Shown: positions 52,005 to 60,912 of the stretch, piece by piece | Layout: each line of letters opens with the position of its first letter | Position numbering within the stretch: position 1 is the first letter of the stretch | Made by a program: the position numbers and the translations under genes | Assembly: GCF_014646295.1 (NCBI RefSeq) | Contig: NZ_BMNE01000009.1 | Coordinates: 62,001-126,000 of the forward strand | DNA: 64,000 bases | Direction of reading: 5' to 3' | Source of the DNA: Nocardia rhizosphaerihabitans | GTDB lineage: Bacteria; Actinomycetota; Actinomycetes; Mycobacteriales; Mycobacteriaceae | The notes under the pieces: model-generated | Seen by the model: only the letters and a program-made list of their open reading frames with translations | Databases searched by the model: none | Told to the model about the DNA's origin: nothing

Positions 52005-54587
52005 ATGGGCGAACTGTGGCAACTGCTTCATCGCCCCGCCGAATACGACGCCGTCCGTACAGCTTTGACCGACGGCAACACCGGTGGCGTCGTGCTCGTC
52101 GGCGCCGCCGGTATCGGCAAGACCACCCTGGCGCGGCTCGTCACCTCGGTGCTGCCGAATCCTGTGCGCTGGGCGGCCTGCACCGCCTCCTCCCAGGCCA
52201 TTCCGCTGGGCGCGTTCGCGCCCTGGATCGCCGCGTCGGCCTCGCGCGACCCGCTCGCGCTGCTGCACTCGGCGCGCGAGAACCTGCTCGCCCACCCCGG
52301 CACCGTGATCGGTGTCGACGACGCCCACCTCCTCGACACGCTGTCCGCGACGCTGGTGCATCAGATCGCCGTGGATCGCAGCGCGCGCATCGTCGCCACG
52401 GTCCGCACCGGGGAAACCGTGCCGGACGCGGTCACCTCACTGTGGAAGGACGGCTATCTCGAACGGATCGAGCTGACACCGCTGACCAAACAGCAGTGCA
52501 CCGCACTGGTCGAGACCGTCCTCGGCGGGACATTGGAAGGGCTCAGCGCCGATGTCATGTGGGAATCCTCCGGTGGCAACCCGCTGTTCCTGCGCAATAT
52601 GGTCGAGGGCGCGGTCGAGGCGCGCACCCTGACCGACAGCAACGGCGTCTGGCAGCTGCGTGGGCCGACCGCGGTGCCGTCGGGGCTGGTCGAGCTGCTC
52701 GAGGAGCGGCTGGCGCGGGTTGGCGGGCCGGTGCTGGAGGCGCTGAAGATGCTGGCCGTCTACGAACCGCTCGACATCGACATCCTGACCGAACTGGTCG
52801 GCGTGGAGGCCGTCGACACGGCCGAGCTCACCGGCATGATCCGGGTCGGCCGCCACGGTCCGACGGTGGACGTCCGGTTCAGCCATCCCCTGCTCGGCGA
52901 GGTGATCCGCCGCCGGGTCGGCACCGCCGCCGCCCGCACGCGGCGCGGGCGCATCGTCGAGACACTGCGCGACCGGGATCTGAGCACGCCGGCGCATCGG
53001 ATCCGGCTGGCGCAGCTGTGTGTCGACAGCGATCAGCCGATCGACATCGTCGTGCTGATCAACGCGGCCAAGGACGCGGTGGCCATGTCCAACCTGCCGC
53101 TGGCCGAACGCCTCGCGCGCGCCGCCTGCGAGCGGTGCGGCGGCCTGCGTGCGGCCGAACTGCTGTCGCGGGCGCTGCTGTGGCAGGGCAGGCCGCACGA
53201 AGCCGACGAGATCCTGGCCCGCTTCGACCCCGACCGCCTCGATCCGCTGCAACTCGTCCAGTGGGGCGTGCTCAGGGCTGGCCTGCAGTTCTGGTCGCTC
53301 GGCAATGTCGCGCGTGCCCGTGACCTGCTCGACCTGCTCGCCGCCCGGGTCGAGTATCCCGCGCTGCGGCTGACGGTCGATGCCTTCGGCGCGGCGATGG
53401 CGGTGCACGAGAGCCGGATCGCCGTCGGTATCGAGACCGCCGAGCGCGTCATCGCCGACCCGGATTCACCGCGGCAGGCCGTCGATTTCGCCGCCTTCGC
53501 GCTCGGTCTGGCGATGCCGGTGGCCGGACGCGGCGCCGATTTCGCGCCGATCGCGGCCCGGATCACCGCCGAGCAGAAGTCCACCGACGGCCTCGTCCGG
53601 GTCATGGTCAGGTACGGGGACGTGCTGGCCCTGACGACCATCGGCGAGCTCGACCGCGCCGAGCAGCGGGCCTCCGAGTACCGTGAGTTCTCCTCGGCGG
53701 GCCAGTTCATCGGCTGGGCGATCGCCAGAATCGCGGTCGGCGTCGTCGCCACCTATCGTGGCCGGTTCCGCGAAGCGATCACCGCCTTCGAACAGGCATT
53801 GGCGGCGCTCAACGCCGAAAGCTCCCTGGCGTGGAAGCTGCCTGCGCGGCTGCTGCTGGCGCGGGCCTATGCGGCGCTGGGCGAGGTCGAGCAGGCGGAG
53901 CGGGTCCTCGCTGATGCCGAGGAACACCGCGGCGCCCACATGGCCCTGCACGAGCCACAGCGGTTGATCGCGCGCGCCTGGGTGGTCGCCGCCGAGCACA
54001 GCCAGCACGCGGCGATCGAGCTGGCACGCAAGGCGGCCGACCTCGCGCACCGCACCGGCCAGTACGCCTTGGAAGCCGAGGCGCTGCATCATGCCGCCCG
54101 CTTCGGTGACCGCACCGTCGCCACCCGGCTGGCGACCGTCGCCGCCCGCCTCCAGGGGCCCGCCGCGGGCATCTACGCCCGCCACGCCGCCGCCTTCGCC
54201 CATGCCGATACGCGCGCGCTGGCCGCCGTCAGCCTCGAATTCGAGACCGCGGGCCTGCTGCTGGCCGCCGCCGACGCGGCAGCGCAGGCCGTCCCGATCC
54301 ACGACCACGCCGGCCAGCGCCGTCCGAGTGCCCAAGCCGCCGCTCGCGCGCAAGCCTTGGCCGCCCGCTGCGACGGCGCCTGCACCCCGGCCATCACCGC
54401 CGCCGCGCGCCCGCTCCCGATCACCGAACGGGAACGCGAGATCGCCGCGCTCATCGGTCGTGGACTGTCCAACCGTGCCATCGCCGAACGCCTGTGCGTC
54501 TCCGTGCGCACCGTCGAAGGCCATATCTACCGGGCCTGCATCAAGCTCGACGCCTCCGATCGCGAACAACTCGCGAAGCTGATCTGA
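52005..54587 (+). CDS. LuxR family regulator with ATPase domain (LAL-type)
   Basis: An 860-residue regulator: AAA/STAND-type ATPase with Walker A GAAGIGKTT at 33-41 and Walker B-like VIGVDDAH, then helical TPR-like repeats (about 350-750), and a C-terminal LuxR helix-turn-helix (REREIAALIGRGLSNRAIAERLCVSVRTVEGHIYRA). ATG 52005 is preferred over the in-frame ATG at 51909 (which overlaps the catalase-like stop) because it gives the usual family start WQLLHRPAEY and sits at the predicted leaderless start. It adjoins the five-unit motif regulon and is the best candidate to bind the GTAG-N4-CTAC motif, but this is only positional inference. Confidence 0.9.
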   Translation: MGELWQLLHRPAEYDAVRTALTDGNTGGVVLVGAAGIGKTTLARLVTSVLPNPVRWAACTASSQAIPLGAFAPWIAASASRDPLALLHSARENLLAHPGTVIGVDDAHLLDTLSATLVHQIAVDRSARIVATVRTGETVPDAVTSLWKDGYLERIELTPLTKQQCTALVETVLGGTLEGLSADVMWESSGGNPLFLRNMVEGAVEARTLTDSNGVWQLRGPTAVPSGLVELLEERLARVGGPVLEALKMLAVYEPLDIDILTELVGVEAVDTAELTGMIRVGRHGPTVDVRFSHPLLGEVIRRRVGTAAARTRRGRIVETLRDRDLSTPAHRIRLAQLCVDSDQPIDIVVLINAAKDAVAMSNLPLAERLARAACERCGGLRAAELLSRALLWQGRPHEADEILARFDPDRLDPLQLVQWGVLRAGLQFWSLGNVARARDLLDLLAARVEYPALRLTVDAFGAAMAVHESRIAVGIETAERVIADPDSPRQAVDFAAFALGLAMPVAGRGADFAPIAARITAEQKSTDGLVRVMVRYGDVLALTTIGELDRAEQRASEYREFSSAGQFIGWAIARIAVGVVATYRGRFREAITAFEQALAALNAESSLAWKLPARLLLARAYAALGEVEQAERVLADAEEHRGAHMALHEPQRLIARAWVVAAEHSQHAAIELARKAADLAHRTGQYALEAEALHHAARFGDRTVATRLATVAARLQGPAAGIYARHAAAFAHADTRALAAVSLEFETAGLLLAAADAAAQAVPIHDHAGQRRPSAQAAARAQALAARCDGACTPAITAAARPLPITEREREIAALIGRGLSNRAIAERLCVSVRTVEGHIYRACIKLDASDREQLAKLI

Positions 54588-54626
54588 AGCGCCGTGGCCG
54601 TCGCGAGAGACTCTCCGCGGGAAGCG

Positions 54627-55730
54627 ATGTCGCGCCGAGGCGCGCGAAACATGGTGGGCGCCATACTGATCGTCTGCGCGGCGACTTCGTGCACCGGCGA
54701 CGAGCCCGCTGGTCGCGCACCGCTCACGGCGATCGTCACCGCTCCCGCGCCGAGCGTGCCCTCCGGCGTCCCCGACCTCGGCGCGCCCGAGGAGGTGGCA
54801 CGCGGAATCGACGTCCCGTGGGGCCTGGCCTTCCTGCCCGACGGCACGGCGCTGGTGGCCGAGCGAGATTCCGGGCGAATACTGCGCGTGGCGCCGGGCC
54901 GCGAACCGGAGCTCATCGCCGAGCTGCCTGGTGTGGCCGCGCGCGGCGAGGGTGGATTGCTCGGCCTCGCTGTCGCCCCTGACTATGACCGAACCCGGTA
55001 TGTCTACGCGTATTTCACCGCCGAGGACGACAATCGCATCGTGCGGTTCCGGCCCGGCGAGCCGGCCGAGGTCGTGTTCGACGGAATCGCGAAGGCGGGC
55101 AACCACAATGGCGGCCGCATTGCCTTCGGACCCGACGGGATGCTCTACGTCGGCACCGGGGACGCGGGCCGGAGCGAGCTATCCCAGGACGCCGCCAGCC
55201 CCAACGGCAAGATCCTGCGGATCACCCCCGACGGCGAACCCGCACCGGGCAATCCGACCCCCGGGTCGCCGGTCTACAGTCTCGGCCACCGCAACGTCCA
55301 GGGTCTGGCCTGGGACAGCACGGGCGCGCTCTACGCCGCCGAGTTCGGCCAGAACCGGGTGGACGAGCTCAACCTGATCGAACCGGGCCGCAACTACGGT
55401 TGGCCCGAGGTCGAGGGATCCGGTGGTGCGAACAATGGTTTCACCGATCCCTTGCTCACCTGGTCGACCTCGGAAGCCTCCCCCTCCGGCATCGCCATCG
55501 CGGGGGACACGCTCTACGTAGCCGCTCTGCGTGGTGAAAGACTCTGGACCGCAACAGTATCCAACGGCACCGCGACGAATCCGCGCGACGTTCTCCGTGA
55601 TTCCTACGGCAGACTGCGCACCGTCACCGTGGCACCGGACGGCGCCCTCTGGCTCACCACCTCGAACACCGACGGCCGCGGCGACATCCGCGACGGCGAC
55701 GACCGCATCCTGCGCTTCCCGGCCCGCTGA
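54627..55730 (+). CDS. PQQ-dependent-like sugar dehydrogenase (GDH/sorbosone type), lipoprotein
   Basis: A six-blade propeller protein of the glucose/sorbosone dehydrogenase family (367 residues). It has VPWGLAFLPDGTALVAERD, GGLLGLAVAPDYDRTRYVYAYFTAEDD, AGNHNGGRIAFGPDGMLYVGTGD and YSLGHRNVQGLAWD, hallmarks of the family. The N-terminus MVGAILIVCAATSC looks like a lipoprotein signal ending in ATSC, so it would be anchored outside the membrane. GTG 54594 is an alternative start; ATG 54627 keeps a shorter signal. Co-factor and substrate cannot be confirmed. Confidence 0.9.
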   Translation: MSRRGARNMVGAILIVCAATSCTGDEPAGRAPLTAIVTAPAPSVPSGVPDLGAPEEVARGIDVPWGLAFLPDGTALVAERDSGRILRVAPGREPELIAELPGVAARGEGGLLGLAVAPDYDRTRYVYAYFTAEDDNRIVRFRPGEPAEVVFDGIAKAGNHNGGRIAFGPDGMLYVGTGDAGRSELSQDAASPNGKILRITPDGEPAPGNPTPGSPVYSLGHRNVQGLAWDSTGALYAAEFGQNRVDELNLIEPGRNYGWPEVEGSGGANNGFTDPLLTWSTSEASPSGIAIAGDTLYVAALRGERLWTATVSNGTATNPRDVLRDSYGRLRTVTVAPDGALWLTTSNTDGRGDIRDGDDRILRFPAR

Positions 55731-55746
55731 CCTTCGCGGGCCACCG

Positions 55747-55911
55747 CTACCCGGCGTTGCGCCGAATGGACTCTTCCTCCGGGTTCACGCCGAGCTCGAC
55801 ACCCGACACCCTGGTATCGACCGCGGTCTCCTCGATCAACCGCTGCGGCTCCGGCGGCAACTGCCGCCACCGTGCGCGCGGATCGTCCGCTTCGTTCTGC
55901 TCACTCCGCAT
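55747..55911 (-). CDS. Small hypothetical protein
   Basis: A 54-residue, highly charged protein (MRSEQNEADDPRARWRQLPP at the start) with no family recognised. ATG 55911 is preceded by GAAGGGGG. It ends 16 bp after the convergent dehydrogenase gene. Codon use is like its neighbours. Could be a spurious frame. Confidence 0.55.
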   Translation of the reverse strand: MRSEQNEADDPRARWRQLPPEPQRLIEETAVDTRVSGVELGVNPEEESIRRNAG

Positions 55912-56069
55912 GGGGCCCCCTTCGTTCGATTCCAGGCTACCGAATGTCGGCGCCTGCGAGGTCGGGAAAGACTTGGCCGGCAAACCGATTGCTTGCCAGG
56001 CCCTAGGTGTGGCACCCTGCCCAGGCCGATGGCCGATCCCGGGCAGCCGCTCATCGAAGGAGTTTCCCG

Positions 56070-56726
56070 ATGTCAGACAGTCCCGCGTTGGTTCCCGCCG
56101 ACCCGGCCGTGCTGCATCCGATGCCTGGCCAGCCGCGCGTGGTGCTACTGAAACCACTGGTCACCTCGCCGTTGATCGAGGTCGGGGAGTTCTCCTACTA
56201 CGACGACCCCGACGATCCGACGGCCTTCGAGACGCGCAACGTCCTGTACCACTACGGGCCGGAGAAGCTGATCATCGGGAAGTTCTGTGCCCTGGGCACG
56301 GGCGTGCGGTTCATCATGAACGGCGCCAACCACCGCATGGACGGCCCGTCGACGTTCCCCTTCCCGACCATGGGCGGCTCGTGGTCGGACCATTTCGATC
56401 TGCTGACCGGCCTGCCGAGCCGCGGCGACACCGTCGTGGGCAACGACGTCTGGTTCGGCAACGGCGCGACGGTGATGCCCGGCGTCCGGATCGGGCACGG
56501 CGCGATCATCAGCACCGGTTCGGTGGTCACCGCCGACGTACCCGACTACGGCATCGTCGGCGGAAACCCGGCTCGCCTCATCCGCTCCCGCTACACCGAC
56601 GAGGACATCGCCCGCCTGCTCGCCGTCGCCTGGTGGGACTGGCCCCTCGACCACCTCACCGCCCACGTGCCGACCATCATGTCGGGCACCGTCGCCGACC
56701 TCGAAGCCGCCGCCCCACAGCACTGA
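56070..56726 (+). CDS. CatB/Vat-like xenobiotic acetyltransferase
   Basis: A 218-residue left-handed beta-helix acetyltransferase of the CatB/Vat type, which O-acetylates chloramphenicol or streptogramin A in known members. Hexapeptide repeats are clear (GKFCALGTGVRFIMNGANHRMD, VGNDVWFGNGATVMPGVRIGHGAIISTGSVV), with the active His in NGANHRM. ATG 56070 follows GAAGGAG. Whether it causes resistance is not known; many environmental members have other acceptors. Confidence 0.9.
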   Translation: MSDSPALVPADPAVLHPMPGQPRVVLLKPLVTSPLIEVGEFSYYDDPDDPTAFETRNVLYHYGPEKLIIGKFCALGTGVRFIMNGANHRMDGPSTFPFPTMGGSWSDHFDLLTGLPSRGDTVVGNDVWFGNGATVMPGVRIGHGAIISTGSVVTADVPDYGIVGGNPARLIRSRYTDEDIARLLAVAWWDWPLDHLTAHVPTIMSGTVADLEAAAPQH

Positions 56727-56780
56727 CCGGCTGGAGCGGGTCCGCCGCCTGCGACAGGCCGACACAGTCGACCGCTCGAA

Positions 56781-57800
56781 TCAGCCTGCACATCCACAGG
56801 TTTCGCCGAGTTCGATGACCACCTCGATCGGCTCGGACTCCGCATCCTGTCGATCGCCCGGCAACAGCAGGCCGAGGGCGCGGCGGGTGATGCGGTCGAT
56901 CGGCTGCGTCACCGAGGTGAGGGTGATCTGGCTGTAGTCGGCGGTGGGATGGGCATCGAAACCGGTGATGCGGACATCGCCGGGCACCCGCAGTCCGGCG
57001 TCGGTGACCGCGCGCACCACTGCCGCGGCCTGCCCGTGGGTGCCGACCACGATCCCGTCGGGCGGTTCCGGACAGCTCCGCAGGTGCTCGGTGACCGCGG
57101 AATAGGCGCCGGACGCGGTCAAATCCGTGCTGATCACGCCGGTCTCGCGGGCGATCGACGAGAAGCCGCGGAACCGCTGGGCGACCGTCTCGCGGTCGCC
57201 GTGTTCGACCTCGGCCGCGGTGTACCCACCCACGAAGACGATCCGCCGGCAACCATGCGCGTCGGCCAGATGCCGCGTGGCGAGCCGGCCCGCCTCGACA
57301 TGGTCGGCGCCGATGACCGGCGCGTCGGTGACGCCGCGGCTGTTGTGCACCCAGGCCACCGGAACCCGGGCCCGATGACAAAGCTCCGCGGTGGCGGGCG
57401 CGTCGACCGCGCCGACCACGATCAGCCCGTCGATGCCGACATCGGTGAAAGCCCGGGCGAATTCGAGCTCACGCGCCGGATCGAAACCGGTGTTGCCGAT
57501 CATGGTGAGGTGGTCGTTGGCGCGCGCCTCGATCTCGATCCGCCCGACGAACGCGCCGTAGAGCGGCATCGTCAGATCGGGGACAAGCAGGCCGATCTGA
57601 CGCCAGCGACGCGGGCGGCGCAGGGCCTGCGCGACGCGGTCGGGGCGATAGTCGAGTTCGTCGAGCGCGGCGACGACCTTGGTGCGCAGGGCATCCGAGA
57701 CCGGGCGCGGTCCGTTGTTCAGCACATAGCTGACCACCGCGGTCGACGTTCCTGCGCGACGGGCCACGTCGGCCAGCGTCGGGCGTTTTGCTCTCACCAT
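56781..57800 (-). CDS. LacI family transcriptional regulator
   Basis: A 339-residue LacI-type repressor: N-terminal helix-turn-helix (TLADVARRAGTSTAVVSYVLN, hinge LDYRPDRVAQALRRP) and a periplasmic-binding-like effector domain. ATG 57800 is preferred over TTG 57809. The C-terminus has an unusual CGC (ETCGCAG). It is divergent from the arylsulfotransferase operon with a palindromic operator (57897-57908) between them, so it likely represses both. Confidence 0.92.
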   Translation of the reverse strand: MVRAKRPTLADVARRAGTSTAVVSYVLNNGPRPVSDALRTKVVAALDELDYRPDRVAQALRRPRRWRQIGLLVPDLTMPLYGAFVGRIEIEARANDHLTMIGNTGFDPARELEFARAFTDVGIDGLIVVGAVDAPATAELCHRARVPVAWVHNSRGVTDAPVIGADHVEAGRLATRHLADAHGCRRIVFVGGYTAAEVEHGDRETVAQRFRGFSSIARETGVISTDLTASGAYSAVTEHLRSCPEPPDGIVVGTHGQAAAVVRAVTDAGLRVPGDVRITGFDAHPTADYSQITLTSVTQPIDRITRRALGLLLPGDRQDAESEPIEVVIELGETCGCAG

Positions 57801-57896
57801 CCCAGTCAACCTGCTCTCGGCAATATCGGGCGAATCAGCGGCGAGTTCCGTTCACCACGATTTTTACCCTGTGCCGCCGCCCAGGTCGCGGCAACA

Positions 57897-57908
57897 CTAA
57901 TCGATTAG
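57897..57908. promoter_or_regulatory. LacI-type operator CTAATCGATTAG
   Basis: Perfect 12-bp palindrome with the central CG typical of LacI/PurR-family operators, in an AT-rich patch between the divergent LacI gene and the arylsulfotransferase gene. Confidence 0.75.
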
Positions 57909-57963
57909 AAGAGTAACCGTCACGACCCGAGGTCGTAACACATCACTGGTGGAGTCAGGTGGC

Positions 57964-59307
57964 ATGGGAATCGTTCGACTGACAGGCGTCACGTACTACG
58001 ACGCCGAGACCGCACACGACAGCTTCGTGCTCTTCACGGGCGCCGACTCCGTGACCCGCTTGATCGACCTGAACGGCGCGGTGGTGAACGAGTGGCCGTA
58101 TCCGGGCGTGCCGCCGCGGATCATCGACCCCGCGCTCAACGGCGGACGGCGCGGTGACGTCGGCGTGCAGCTGGCGCCGAGCGGCGACGCACGCGGCGGG
58201 ATCTACGCCAACGGGACGGTCGGCCAGCTCAGCTGGTCCGGAGAGCCGCTGTGGGAGTGGGGTTCTCAGGCCCCCGGCGGCGCGGCGCGGCAGAATCACG
58301 ACTGGGAGCTGCTGCCCGGCGGGCACCGGCTGCTGCTGGTGACCGTGCCGCGCGCCGTGCCGGGGCTGAGCGAGGTCGCGGTGGGCGACCAGGGGCTGGT
58401 CGAGGTCGGCCCCGACGGTGACATCGTCTGGCAGTGGCTGGCCGGTGATCATCTCGACGAGCTGGGCTTCTCCGAGGACGGCTGGGACGCCCTGCGCCGG
58501 ACGGCGGCCAGGGACCCGGAGGATCCGTGGGGCTACCTCGAGATGAACAGCGCGAAATCCTTGGGCCCCAACCATTGGCACGACAGCGATCCGGACTCGG
58601 TGTTCCAGCCGGACAATATTCTCGTCAGTTTCCGCAAGGCCAATGTGGTCGCCTTGATCGACAAGGCCTCCGGTGCGGTCGTGTGGAAGCTCGGGCCGTA
58701 TTTCGACGCGGCGCCGGGCGCGCAGCATCAGCGGATCAACGTCCACAAGGTGCCGCGCGCACTGGACCAGATCTCGGGCCAGCACAACCCGCACATGATC
58801 GCCGCCGGGCTGCCGGGAACGGGCAATATCCTGATCTTCGACAATCAAGGCGGCGCGGGCTATCCGCCTGCCGCACTGGGCATCTACGCGGGTTCGCGGG
58901 TGCTCGAGGTCGATCCGGCCACCCGCCAGATCGTGTGGCAGTACACCGCCGAGGACTCCGGGCTGCCGTCGTGGACGTTCTTCAGCTCGTTCGTCAGCAA
59001 CGCGCAGCGCCTGCCGAACGGCAACACGCTCGTCACCGAAGGCATGCGGGGCAGGCTGTTCCAGGTCACCCCGGGCGGCGACATCGTGTGGGAGTACTGC
59101 AGCCCGTATCTCGGCTACGGCGTGGCCGGTGAGCCCGAGGTACGCGAGCCGCGGGTGCCCGGGGTCGACCGGCTCACCCTGACGCCGCTGGTGTATCGCG
59201 CCCAGGCCGTCCCGTTCGACTGGGTTCCCGACGGCACAGCCCGGACGACGCCGCGGTCGGTCGATCGGCGGGAATCCGCAGGCGCGCGGACAGGTTCGGC
59301 GACATGA
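57964..59307 (+). CDS. Arylsulfotransferase (ASST)-family protein
   Basis: A 447-residue six-blade propeller protein of the ASST family, which moves sulfate between aryl sulfates and phenols. Family sequence includes NHDWELLPGGHRLLLVT and NAQRLPNGNTLVTEG, and His residues in DNHW/HNPH-like motifs (GPNHWHD, GQHNPHMI) that could form the sulfate site. No signal peptide is seen, whereas classical ASSTs are periplasmic. ATG 57964 (after AGGTGG) is preferred to GTG 57949. The stop overlaps the next start (ATGA), so it forms one operon with the ABC transporter. Confidence 0.85.
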   Translation: MGIVRLTGVTYYDAETAHDSFVLFTGADSVTRLIDLNGAVVNEWPYPGVPPRIIDPALNGGRRGDVGVQLAPSGDARGGIYANGTVGQLSWSGEPLWEWGSQAPGGAARQNHDWELLPGGHRLLLVTVPRAVPGLSEVAVGDQGLVEVGPDGDIVWQWLAGDHLDELGFSEDGWDALRRTAARDPEDPWGYLEMNSAKSLGPNHWHDSDPDSVFQPDNILVSFRKANVVALIDKASGAVVWKLGPYFDAAPGAQHQRINVHKVPRALDQISGQHNPHMIAAGLPGTGNILIFDNQGGAGYPPAALGIYAGSRVLEVDPATRQIVWQYTAEDSGLPSWTFFSSFVSNAQRLPNGNTLVTEGMRGRLFQVTPGGDIVWEYCSPYLGYGVAGEPEVREPRVPGVDRLTLTPLVYRAQAVPFDWVPDGTARTTPRSVDRRESAGARTGSAT

Positions 59308-60143
59308 GGGCCGCGGCGCAGGTGGCGCACACGCCGGTGCCGAGCACGGCTCCACGAGCACGCAGGCAGCACCGGCCCTGGACGCGGCGCCTGCGGACAG
59401 CCGGATGGACGATCGCCGGGCTCGCCCTCGCATCGATCGTCTGGACCCTGGTCGTGCAGACCGGGCGATTCCCGCGCGAACTCTTTCCCGAGGTACCGCA
59501 GATCATTCGCGCGGGTCACACGCTGTGGGTGGACGGACTGCTCGCCGACGACATCACCGCCAGCCTGCAACGGGCCGTCGTCGGCTTCGCCCTCGGCGCG
59601 TTCGCCGGGCTCGGCGCCGCGATCGTGACCGCGACCACCGCGGCGGGGCGCAACCTGCTCCAGCCGGTCCTGCGGTTGCTCGCGCCGATCCCCACGATCG
59701 GCCTGGTGCCGCTGGCCATCCTCTGGTTCGGGCTCGGCGAGAGCAGCAAGACCCTCGTCATCGCCCTCGGCGTGTTCGTGCCGGTCTGGATCAACAGCCA
59801 CGCCGGCTTGGCGAGCACCCCCGAGGACTACCTGCAGGCCGCGCGCTGCCTCGGCGCGAGCCGGGCGCAGACCCTGGCGCGGATCATCCTGCCCGAAGCC
59901 GCGCCCGACATCGTCGCCGGCTTGCGGGTCGGCGCCGCGATGGCGTTCGTCCTGATCGTCGTCGCCGAAATGACCGGCACCACAGCGGGTATCGGCTACC
60001 GGATCTATCAGGCACAGCTGTTCTCCCAGGCTGATCGGCTGATCTTCTGCCTGCTCGTTCTCGGTGCCATCGGAGCGCTCTGCGACCTAGCGATCGCCTC
60101 GATCACCGATCCACTGACCCGCTGGGCCCGCGAGGAGCACTGA
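59304..60143 (+). CDS. ABC transporter permease, SsuC/TauC-like
   Basis: A 279-residue permease with six hydrophobic segments and the ABC EAA loop (EDYLQAARCLGASRAQTLARIILPEAAPDIVAGLRVG). It belongs to the nitrate/sulfonate/taurine group. ATGA overlap with the ASST gene, and 1 bp before the ATPase gene: one operon. Confidence 0.92.
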   Translation: MRAAAQVAHTPVPSTAPRARRQHRPWTRRLRTAGWTIAGLALASIVWTLVVQTGRFPRELFPEVPQIIRAGHTLWVDGLLADDITASLQRAVVGFALGAFAGLGAAIVTATTAAGRNLLQPVLRLLAPIPTIGLVPLAILWFGLGESSKTLVIALGVFVPVWINSHAGLASTPEDYLQAARCLGASRAQTLARIILPEAAPDIVAGLRVGAAMAFVLIVVAEMTGTTAGIGYRIYQAQLFSQADRLIFCLLVLGAIGALCDLAIASITDPLTRWAREEH

Positions 60144-60144
60144 G

Positions 60145-60903
60145 ATGGCCATCGAGACCCACGATCTGGTCGTGCATTTCCCCGGTCGCCCCGCAGCCAC
60201 CCTCGACCGGATCGACCTCACCATTCCCGACGGCGCGTTCACCGTGCTCGTCGGCGCCTCCGGTAGCGGCAAATCGACCCTGCTGCACTGCCTGGCCGGG
60301 TTCATCACCCCGACCTCGGGGACGGTCACCGACAGCGGCCGCCTCGTCACCGCACCGGATCCACAGCGCGGCATGGCATTTCAGCGCGATGTCCTCTTCC
60401 CGTGGATGAGCGTGGCCGACAACATCACCTTCGCGCTGCGCGCCCGCGCGGTTCCCGCGCATCGCCGCCGTGCCCGCATCGCCGAACTGCTCTCGCTGGT
60501 CGGGCTGTCCGCGGACGTCGCGCGGCTGCGGCCCAGCGAACTGTCCGGTGGCATGCGGCAGCGGGTCGGCATCGCCAGGGTGCTGGCGGGGGAGCCCGAC
60601 GTGATGCTGATGGACGAGCCGTTCGCCGCCCTCGACGCCCTCACCCGGCTCAACATGCAGGACCTGCTCATCGACCTGTGGACCCGGCTCGACCGGACCA
60701 TCGTGTTCGTCACCCACGACATCGACGAGGCGATCCGGCTCGCGGATTCGATCAGCGTGCTGCGCGACGGGCAGATCGTCGACCAGATCACCAACCCCGT
60801 CCACCGGCCCCGGCCGGCCGACACCCTCGCCGACCAGCCGGGCTACAGCGAGATCCGCAAGACCCTGCATCACCGACTCGGCATCGATCACACCGTCGCC
60901 TAA
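60145..60903 (+). CDS. ABC transporter ATPase, SsuB/TauB-like
   Basis: A 252-residue ATPase with Walker A GASGSGKST, Q-loop MAFQRD, signature LSGGM, Walker B VMLMDEP and switch His in VFVTHDIDEA. The type is that of sulfonate/taurine/nitrate importers. It lies between the permease and the binding protein. Confidence 0.94.
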   Translation: MAIETHDLVVHFPGRPAATLDRIDLTIPDGAFTVLVGASGSGKSTLLHCLAGFITPTSGTVTDSGRLVTAPDPQRGMAFQRDVLFPWMSVADNITFALRARAVPAHRRRARIAELLSLVGLSADVARLRPSELSGGMRQRVGIARVLAGEPDVMLMDEPFAALDALTRLNMQDLLIDLWTRLDRTIVFVTHDIDEAIRLADSISVLRDGQIVDQITNPVHRPRPADTLADQPGYSEIRKTLHHRLGIDHTVA

Positions 60904-60912
60904 GGAAATCCC

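Noticed and set aside
55740..55757. GGCCACCGCTACCCGG, similar to the right half of the shared motif
   Set aside because: Only a half-site, with the left half missing and no gene start at the usual distance.
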